Below, piece after piece: positions 39,801 to 50,357 of a DNA stretch of 64,000 bases; position 1 is the stretch's first letter; the number at the start of each line of letters is the position of its first letter. The stretch spans positions 38,052,577 through 38,116,576 of the forward strand of contig NC_079209.1 in NCBI RefSeq assembly GCF_026745355.1, given 5' to 3'. Both the position numbers and the translations under genes were made by a program. The notes beneath the pieces are model-generated. The model did no database searches and was not told the origin of the DNA. It saw only the letters and a list, made by a program, of their open reading frames with translations. The stretch comes from Beta vulgaris subsp. vulgaris (taxonomy: Eukaryota > Streptophyta > Magnoliopsida > Caryophyllales > Amaranthaceae).

Positions 39801-42800
39801 AGATGTGCTGGAGAACATACAAAACTACAGCAGAGTTGAGAAGAGTTTGAAAGGGGGGGGTGGGGGTGGGGGGGAATGTCTTCTCTCTGACAACTTTTTA
39901 AGCATGATTAGACTTAAATTCTCAATGGATCATAATCAGATACACCGATCAATTAGATGCACAAACAATAGAAGGGATCCACTTATGTTATTTGTATATC
40001 ACTCACCAAATCTCTACCTCACCTCCAATATTAATCTCTCATAAGTGGAAATTGCAAGTGGAACTATCTTTTCAAAAGAGTAATAAAAGATGATTTCCAC
40101 ATTTTTAGTTATTTATTTATTTTGTAACATGTGTGAGTAGTCTCTTTTGCTTAGGTATAATATGACTGAAACCACATCATTAGAAATTGACACAGCAAAC
40201 TTTTTACCAATGTTTATTCGATTGGCTCTTTTGACTAGTCTCGAATAAGTTTCTTCTTAATGTTATATGAATGAGGGTTTGCTATAAGCCGGCCACAACT
40301 ATTTATATGAGCTTAATTTATTGCTGGCTATATGAGTTTGAGGTATGTATATGTGCAAAAAGTTAATGTTTTTGCACGGGGGTATTAAACTTAGTAGTGT
40401 TCCAATATATAGGTTATATGAATTGCACTAGGCACGTTAGTTATTTGGATTGATGATGGATTTCTAATTCTTGGGGCATGGACAAGCTAATAACATTCAT
40501 CAGCTAAGGTTTAGATCTAAGGCTAACTGGTTTGAATACAGATAAGGAAACGCAGGAAATATAATTCTACAATCATTTTTATTCAAAGAACTAACTAAAA
40601 TTTAATAATTAATCTACTTTTCACGACGGGTATGTGTTTATTCACCAAGTATTCTACCATTAATGGAATTTTATTGAAGGTAATAGATCCTTAAGTAGAT
40701 CAATAACATTAGTAGATATTAGTCCTTTTCCTCGTGTATATGGGTGACACAGACTTCTTTGGTGTCTTTCTAATATATATCTCTATTGCTTGTCAGAAAA
40801 AGAAAATAAAACTATTACGACAGCTTCACAGTTGACTCGAATACACAAGGTAATGTGCTGATATAAAAGTTGCTCCTTTTGTTTAGAATCATCTTGTTTC
40901 CAATGGACTATTGGTTATCGTAAAATTATCCGGTGCCAGATAAGCAGTTATTTTGGTACACAAATGAAATCCCAACATACGTAGATCAGTAGAGAAAGAG
41001 AAAAAGCTTCTGACTTGGTTCTGGACCACTTGAGAGGCTGTTCTGTATCGCTCCCGTATAAGTCTACCGGGTTCGCCTGTTAAGTAAATCAGACAATAAG
41101 TAACATCGTACAAGCCTGACTGGCTGACTGTATCAGTCTCTTAGGCCTCTACTATTGCTTCGGCAAAATAGTATGGGGTTCCTCTTTTTGATAAGTGACA
41201 AAATGAAGCACACAAGGGAATTACTCTGGCATATAAAAGCATTGAAAATTTATACATAAAATACTTTCTTGTAACAATACCAAACAACAGACTACTATGA
41301 ATCCTGTTGTTAAGGTCCAAGGAGATCTAGATATCTGTAATTTTACTTCTAAACACTAATTTATACTTAGTAGAGGCATTTTTAAAGCAGCTGCATTTCA
41401 CGGTGGCTATTTATCCCATTTCAGATGAAAAAACGGATTAGGTGCCAATAAGGATGACTTGAAAATGAATTGCCCAAAATTCTAATGATGGGGGTGGATA
41501 CCACACAATACAAGGATAATTGACTGTTCACGCTGAGAGTGAGGGATAGTTCAATTGATTAAAGCTTTCCTCCCAATTCCAGAAGATCCTGGGATCGATT
41601 CTCATCATCCGCCCTAGTGGCTCTCTAGCACCAAAAATCAAATTTGACTGTTCATGCTCATTTTTGCAACTTTTTTTTTTCAGGGTGGGCATTCATTTTC
41701 TTTGAGGTAACTTCACCATGTTTTGTATATTTTCTCCCAATTTGAAATCATTAGTAGAAACATCAAGGTGACTTCTAATTAGGATGGATTTCGATCAATC
41801 TTAAAGGAGTGTTGAAAACTGAAACTAATATGGGTGACTTCTGAAGTGACCCACAATAAGTTTAAATGATTATGGGGAATAGGACAGTCGTAATATGCTC
41901 AAGGTGTGATTGTTGGACAACTAACATTATATCAAGGTGGCTAGAAATGTTTCTAGTCAATTCCTACCATATATAAATAAAGCATAGACATCACTCAACC
42001 ACTTTGAACAACTCTTATAAGGATTCACACTATACATTCTACAATATCAATTTCCAAATGATATGAACTTGTTTTATGATAAACTGTCTTAGGATCACTA
42101 TCAAAAGGCTTTGATTTAATGGAGGTTGAATCTTTTTTTTTATGTCTCCTACCTTTAGCAAGCCATAGCTATCAGTCAATTACTACCGGAACAATGGCTA
42201 AAACCACTCCTAATTAGGACAGTTAATTACTATCAAGTTATGCATTCCTTAAAAAAGCTTTGTACTACAGTTTTTAAACAAAGGGTTTTCCTCCCCGTAA
42301 ACCGACATAGAAAAAAGGTTTAAGTGCTATAGTTCAAGTTAGATTTGACAATTTATAGTCCAAAAACAAGGTCATACCAATGATTCCATTGATGCATAAA
42401 GACCAAAGATACCATATTGATTAGTGATTTAACATATCATGGACCACAGTTAGAATACAGTAATAATTGAGAATGCAATTGTTTGGTAACATATGAATCC
42501 TATTGTAGAGTCTAATATGTGAGTAAATGTTCAAAAAAGGTATCAAATTTAAACATTCATTGTTATTTGAAAAATCAATTGGCTTGAAGTTGCACCATCT
42601 GTACATTTGAGATAGGCTAAGAGCGGCAAGACATACCCAAAGAAACAGAGTAAACAAACTTCAGAAAAGAAAACAGACAGTTCATGGTAAATAATTAAAT
42701 ATAAACTCAAGGTCTGGTTCTTTGACCTTGAAAATATTTGTAGGAGAGAAAGTTCAAATAATTTCCAATAACTTCAAACAAAATTAACATATATATGTTA

Positions 42801-45800
42801 GGATAAGTTATAATAATTCCAATCAAGTTCATATAAAAGCTAAAAACTGAGTTCAATCAATGCTAGAAGAAGCCAATAAGTTCCGATAAGTTAGGATTAG
42901 TTCGGGTAAGGGTTTTCAACTTAACACAACATGACATAATAATTACAAAAGAAGCAATTTGATACTATAATATATGTGATGATTATAAAGAAAGAGGTAT
43001 CTTTCTAACCAGCCTTTTCAGATTCCAGTTCTCCAGCAGATATTATAACTGGCTCTACGCCCATAGCCTGGAAAATAAGTTCAGTTTGGAATGTCTTCCC
43101 TTGGCCTTTTCCTCCCCAAATTCCTGTCAATAGAGATATTTTGTTTTAAATAATATGTATGCTCCCATGCCACAGCACATAAGGTAAAAAAGATCCATTA
43201 CAGAACACAAGTAATGTGATTATTTAGTTGCAAAGATTGAGACTTCAAAATTATATGTACACATGCCTATGATATTATGTTTTTGCACAAAGATTTAGGA
43301 GAGGAGAGAGATAAAGAGATTAAAAAAAAATAAGGACCTCATGTGCTAGGACAGATAAATAGAGAATATATTGCCAAAAAGGTCAATGTTGCAAGTAAGA
43401 TGCAACTTCTTATAATGAGAAGTGTTGCAAGTAAAAAAACACGGAAGAAGTATGTTTTAACTAGTGAGCCCCTATCCAAGTCCAATAAGTTCCAATCCGA
43501 GCTAATAAGATCCTGTCAAGGCTGGTCAGATCCATAAAAGTGTAAGAAGTTCAAAGCAAAATTCATGTTAAGAGGACACATCCTAAATGTGCACATGTTT
43601 TTCTAACAAAGGGTGCGGCTCTTCACCTTAAAAAGTTAAGTTACCAAGTGAAAAAGAATAAGTTCCGATAAGTTTCAAATATAAATTCCAACTAGTTGTT
43701 GACCCGGACAACGCCCCCGTAGGCCCGGATCATTTTATTTACTAATGTGCGAAACTAGATCTTAGACCATTATAAAATAATCTTGAAATATCATATTTTA
43801 TTATAATGCTTGTAGTAGTGTAATAACCAATTAGTCATCTTACATACTAAGAAAAATCGGATCCTAATTTTATGGGACAATCACTAAACTAAATCCTTTA
43901 TGTATATATTTTTGGTTAAAGACTAAAACTTTTCAACAACAAAGAAATGACTATAAGTCAATTTGATACACACTTGTAGAATTGTAGTTAAAAAGCACCT
44001 ATAGCTTAGATTGTATTTTTGGTTTTGTAATTGATCTAGGAAATACAGTCAAAATTTCTATTAAACATGATGATGAAAGCTAAACATACGATTGATGGTC
44101 ATTTAATTAAAAGAACAGTTGTCATGCAAGAGATCAAAGGAGTCATCATACTTTTATAAAAAAAAAAAGGATTCATCATAAATTTATTCTATTCAAATTA
44201 TTTGGTTTGTGTTTAAGATATGAAATTGTCATTTGGGATTATGGGATGTAATTGTGAGTTTGCTATTTGCTTATCAGATATTGAATGCAATAATTGTGGG
44301 GTGTATGTTATCGTGGTTTTCCCAAAAACTAATATAAGATTGTAGATTTGTTGGTTAATGTCTTTGTATTTCAAATGAGAGGTTGTGTGTTTGAGTCTTT
44401 CCACAAATATTTTTATTGTTTACTTTGTGTCATTTGTTTGGGAGGGAGAGCACATGTGGTAGCATGACAATTCATTGCCTTGGGTTTTAGATATAGATAT
44501 ATATAGATAAGTTCAAATAAGTTATCCAAAATTCAAGTGAAAAAGAATGCATCCTAATTTCAAATTAGTCTTTTGTCTTTGTCCCACACATTGTGATAGG
44601 CCCTTAAAAGAGGTTTTACTCTTACTAAGGCTTGCCTTCTTGGATAATGATGCACTTTGATATATATGGAGAGCTAAATCTCAGTACTTATAATAGTTAT
44701 AAGAAATGTTTGTGGGAAAGCTTCGAGCACATTTGATGTGATTCTGTGGATGCTTTGCAACAAAAACGTTGCAAATATACTAATGATCGAAACTTTGAAT
44801 GGATAGACTCTATATGTTCCCTCGAGAACTAGAGGATCTCTACCTAACCTTGATTAGGAGATGCACATAAACCACGATTTATATGTTCTTTGTATGACAA
44901 CCAAAATCAATGCACAAGCACTTGACAATTCTCAAAATCATTCATCTATACTGTTTTATTGATATGAACGTGTATAAATAAGTACACGCTAAAACACTTC
45001 TAAACAAGCTTAACTACTAAAAAGATAAATATATAATAACAAGATAAATATTAAAGACTCCTAACTAAACTTAAGTAAGCATCACACATGCCTAAGATAA
45101 GTAAAAACATGCCTAGGATAAGAATTTAGCAATCCTATCTAGCCTAGACTCCTAACAAGACTCTATGATAAAGGAATTAGACTACTAAACATAATAGGAT
45201 TCCCTTATCACTAAAACACCTAAAATAAAGACTTATAAAGCAACTAAAATACAAAATCTCCCAACAGAACTAGGAGTTCTAATCTTACTAGGATTAGGAT
45301 TTTAAGAGTCATATTCCTACAAATGCTAGTTCTATTGGGATTGGTGTGTTTTTCTAGTTCTAGTAGGAATATGACTCTTAAAATCCTAAACCTAGTAGGA
45401 GTAGAACTCCTAATTCTGTTAGGAGACTTTGTATTTTAGTTGATTTATAAGTCTTTATTTTAGGTGTTTGAGTGATAAGGGAATCCTATTATGTTTAGTA
45501 GTCTAATTCCTTTATCATAGAGTCTTGTTAGGAGTCTAGGTTAGATAGGATTGCTGAATTCTTATCCTAGGCATGTTTTTACTTATCTTAGGCATGTATG
45601 ATGCTTACTTAAGTTTAGTTAAGAGTCTTTAATATCTTGTTAGTATAATATTTATCTTTTTAGTAGTTAAGCTTGTTTAGAAGTATTTAAGCGTGTACTT
45701 ATATATACACGTTCATATCAATAAAACAGTAGAGATAAATGATTTTAAGAATTGTCAAGTGCTTCTACGTTGATTTTGGTTGTCATACCAAGAACACATA

Positions 45801-48800
45801 AATCGTGGTTTATGTGCATCTCCTAATCGAGGTTAGGTAGAGATCCTCTAGTTCTCGAGGGAACATATAGAGTCTTTCCATTCAAAGTTTCAATCATTAG
45901 TATTATTTGCAACGTTTTTGTTGCAAAGCATCCACGGGGAGCTTGGGTGTTTAAGTAGGAGGGGCATATATCTTCCAGACTAATCATTCCACACATAAAT
46001 CCTCCAATGGGGAGCTTGGGTGTTAGACTTGTACTATCCTTTGTCTTTTCTTTTTCAGTAGCCAATTGAAGCAACTTAGCAGAAAAATAAGCTTACCTAG
46101 GATCAGAGGAACTTTAACGTTCAGAAGATGAGCGATGTAGTTCTTTACAATGTGGCAAACTGCAATAACAGAACAAAAAACATCAGCATAAAGCCCTATG
46201 TCAAGACCAGACATGAAAGGAATTTATGATCGTATAATTAGAAATTGAAAGAATCATAAATATCAACTTCTATTAATATAGTTAACGAACAGAAAGGTAA
46301 ATAAAAGCATGACCCTTAGATTTTAGTCTTTCTTTGAAGTTTCCCTTAACCCAAAAAGGAATAGCATAAAAGAATGTTAGTCTAAAAAACAAATATGATT
46401 TTGCAAAGATATCGAAAGATCACAAACATAAATAGATAATCTGGTTCTAGAACATGATGTAAAGATAAGCTAGAGAAACATATAATTACATAATATCTTA
46501 CAAGACATAAGAAGATCAGAGTTTACTGTTGATACTATAATAATTTTCTAGAATGTGGAAGACAAAAGAGCAGGCCCTGTAACTAAAACCAAAAAAAAGG
46601 AGAGAAAAAGAGTATAACAAGATGAACATCCATGGAGAATGTACTTATATGAACTGATTTAGTCTGCTCTTTTATTGTAACGTAACTCTTGATATCTACC
46701 ACATAAAATAGTTTCTTAAGATAAAAGTCACTACCAACAACTCATCATTTTTTTCCTTCTTCTCTTTTCCTTTTATTTCTTATTTCTACATTCTTGACAT
46801 CATATTATGCAAACTGATTTCTGTAAGCAGATGAGGAAATTCAAGAAGGCGACAGCTGATCAGCAGATTGTGATGCAAGTCTCGATGCAGATATGTATCA
46901 AGTGATTCCACTAGATTAGCATTCCTCTAGCAAATACTCCGTCTATTTTTAAAAAGATGCTCCATTTTGCCTTTTGCACTATCACATACACTACTGTGAC
47001 CATATTTGCATACAGATGTATAAATACCCATGCTAGCATACAAGATGTCGTTGAATTTGTCTCAAATATATTATTAAAATATCATTTCTTTATAGATTTT
47101 AACTAAAAAATAATTAGATATATTAATGGTCAAAGTTGTGCATTGGCAAGTGTACAAGTCAAAATGGAGCATCTATCTAAAAATGGAGGGAGTAATATAT
47201 ACTGACTAATAAGCTATGTGCATTCCAGTTTTCTATCTCTAGCAATGTTGAACAATACGGAATGCTACCGAAGCACTAGGCAGATAGTATTTTTCATTAG
47301 TTGGGGTGTTGCACATGTTTAAGGTCTAGTCTGATTCAAGAATTTTTGGATTTTTAGTCTGGCAGAACCTGGGTTGTCCTGATGAATACAGTTTCTGCAC
47401 CTAGAATTGTTTGTTTTCATAATTTCTGGTGGAAATGAAATATGCTAATATTTTCAGGAAGTAAATGAGAAACCAAGATCACACCACACATGTAATATTT
47501 ATCTCACTGACTCTATGCATGTAGAAGACAGATGAAAAAGGAAAAACAAAAGTGCGATGATATATTATAATTATAACAAAAATACAGTAGCTTGAGATAC
47601 AGATTACCCTCACAAACATGACTGAAGGAATAAACTTCCATCTTTAGATGATTCCCGGCAACTTACCAACTTTATCCTGTCACATGGGAAATGAGATGCA
47701 TTGTGGATAAACTTTGTGAAACCCAAACCAGAAATTTAGACAGAAAAGTGGTAGCATAAAGGGATATACAAAAAAGAACAGATTATTTTTAACTTGCCAC
47801 ATATAAAACCAACAAAATAAGCATGAATCTTGGTCATGTCACATGTGCAACCACATCTAAAAATAACTTTTGAGAGCAGATAAAAACATAACCTCAACAA
47901 TCAGATATACATTTTCCAGGTAACGTATGATGCGGTAGCATTAAGTTAATTAAATTTACACGGTTTTACTTGCCCCTTAATGGTGCAGTTTCACATGTGA
48001 CCAAAATTATGTCTTCATTTCAGCAGAATTAGTTTTAGAGTTAAGGTTATCATTTTTCTAACTCAGTTAGGAGTCCAATTTTGTAGCCTACAAAAGCGCA
48101 TATGCTTGCAATGCTATCTCAGACTTGGGGTAATGAAAATTGATGATCGTTTTGCTTGGTTTTTTGATTTTGTCAAAGCCAAAAAAAGTACGTATTCAGG
48201 TTTGCATCTATTTTATTGACTCTAATTGATAAAAACCCTCATAACCAGTGAATTTTGAGTACGTTTCCTACTATTTCTTCTACGTATTCATTTAGATCCA
48301 TACCAATTGGTATCAAGAGCCTAGGTTATACTTCCTTTTCTAAATACATGCAACATTTGCATAGTAACCACTACTCATCTACCAACCTTATCCCATGTTC
48401 TTTCACAAATGTATAAGAAAATAACATAGTCAAATTTGATCTTTTTTTTTTTTTTTTTTTTTTTTTGACGGGGAAGTGTTATCTTATTTGATTCGCCTTA
48501 ATGCATAATTTCATAATATCACCCTTCTATAGTTTTCACTTAGTAGTGCATTGGATAGGGTGTAGGTGGGAAATGTCGCATTAATTTTAGAAACGGAGGA
48601 AGTATATGTTATTACGACACTCACACGATCTTGATATAAAACACAAATTTGTTGCTTTGGTTCATTGCTTTGAGTGAACAAGGGGCCACAAGTAACACAA
48701 CATATTCCTGATATTACAGTACTCTGGCGATTTCTGCTTCAAATTGGGTGTTGGCGAAACAGACTGTTACTGCTTAGGTGTAAATTGATTGGAAGATTTG

Positions 48801-50308
48801 TTGATCATAAAGAAAGGCCAAACCTGTAGGCTGTAGCTATGTTCACGTACTTGCAGGTGCGAGGTTGTCAAGCATATTTGTGAAGTCTGGGCACTCATAT
48901 TCATAATTTGTTGCTGAAAGTATTTGCTTGGTAATTGCTTTGGTGCATAGCAAAAAGAAAATCAGATTTGCTTTAGTGCTTTATTAAATTGTGTTGGAGA
49001 ATTCTCGAATTAATACTGCACATATTTTTGTTGCGTGAAATTATCTAATACATACGAACTATTTTTTTTCACCGAGGCTTAGTTGAATTGGTTGTTTGTT
49101 TTGACATGTTTGTTGCATGAGACTATTATTGTTGCATAGTTGTGGCCAATATTTGTATTGATGATCAACTCAAAATTATTGTGGACCAGCTTGGAACTAT
49201 GGAAAGATTGAGGTCTATGAAAAACCTATTCATAATACTACTAAGCCAAGCGAAGGAAAAAGTGGGTTCACTTAAGAGTGTTCGATCTAATATTCGTAAT
49301 CTTGATGAAGGTAGAAGGTACAATCTTGATCTTCTAGAGTTTGGTGGTATATTTGGATCGAGAATATTACCTTGATTGGTGAGGAACATAGAACAAGTCT
49401 TTGATTAGTAGAGTCGTGATAAACACAAAAGATATAAAATTCTACTTTAAATCTGATAAAGATCTCACAGGGAGACAAAACAAATATTGATACTTGGAAG
49501 AGCTCAAAACACATGAAGAGATGTTTTGTTCCTAAAGATTTTGTTAAAGAGCAATACTGAAGTTGACTTGTCTTCGACAAGTTTTAACTTGGTGTTGTTG
49601 AATACCAAACAATGTGCGACTTACATGAAAGGGAAGAACTTAAAATTGCTTATTTTGTTCGAGAGTTTATCTTTTCCATTGCTTAGAGGGTGGTAAAGTT
49701 CAAAGGGTAAGGTTGTGAAAATAGCTAACAGGTTCCAAAAACAGGAAAAGTAGGAAGATAAACCTTAAACTTCTTACTGTAGTTCGACTAATTTTAAGGG
49801 GTTTATTCCTGATTCTTTGACTCAAGCAAGGAAGAGAAGAGAAGCAAAGTAGCTCTTACTCCCACACACATGGCTTTAAAAGACAAGATGTAACTTAAGT
49901 GTCATGGAACTTGATTGCTTCTCAACGCCCAAATAGGATCATGCTAAGTCTTCTTGGTCATGATACACTATTAATGCATCACATACTAGAAAGAGTTGAG
50001 GAAAATTGTTTCCTGATGTCGAAGGATCAACAAGAGGGAAATAGTGCGAAATATAAAAATTTCAAAGCTTTCGAGGTACCTATATTTGAAGCTGCCCATA
50101 CCATAACAATCTTGTTCGTCAAATAATGATCATATTCATATTATTCATATGGTGAAGTTGGTCTTTGGGTAAAGAGACAAACATTGATTACTTTCATTAT
50201 TAGGAATTTCAAGGACGAGCGATGGTGCAATGTCATACCTATGACAATTTGGTTCTTTACTTTTGGGTCGTCCATGACAATGGGATAGATTATGAGATTC
50301 ATATTTGC

Positions 50309-50357
<49 letters not shown>

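Noticed and set aside
44747..45934. Palindrome as a miRNA gene
   Set aside because: Arms of 570 bp are far longer than miRNA precursors; a siRNA-producing hairpin or joined LTR pair fits better.
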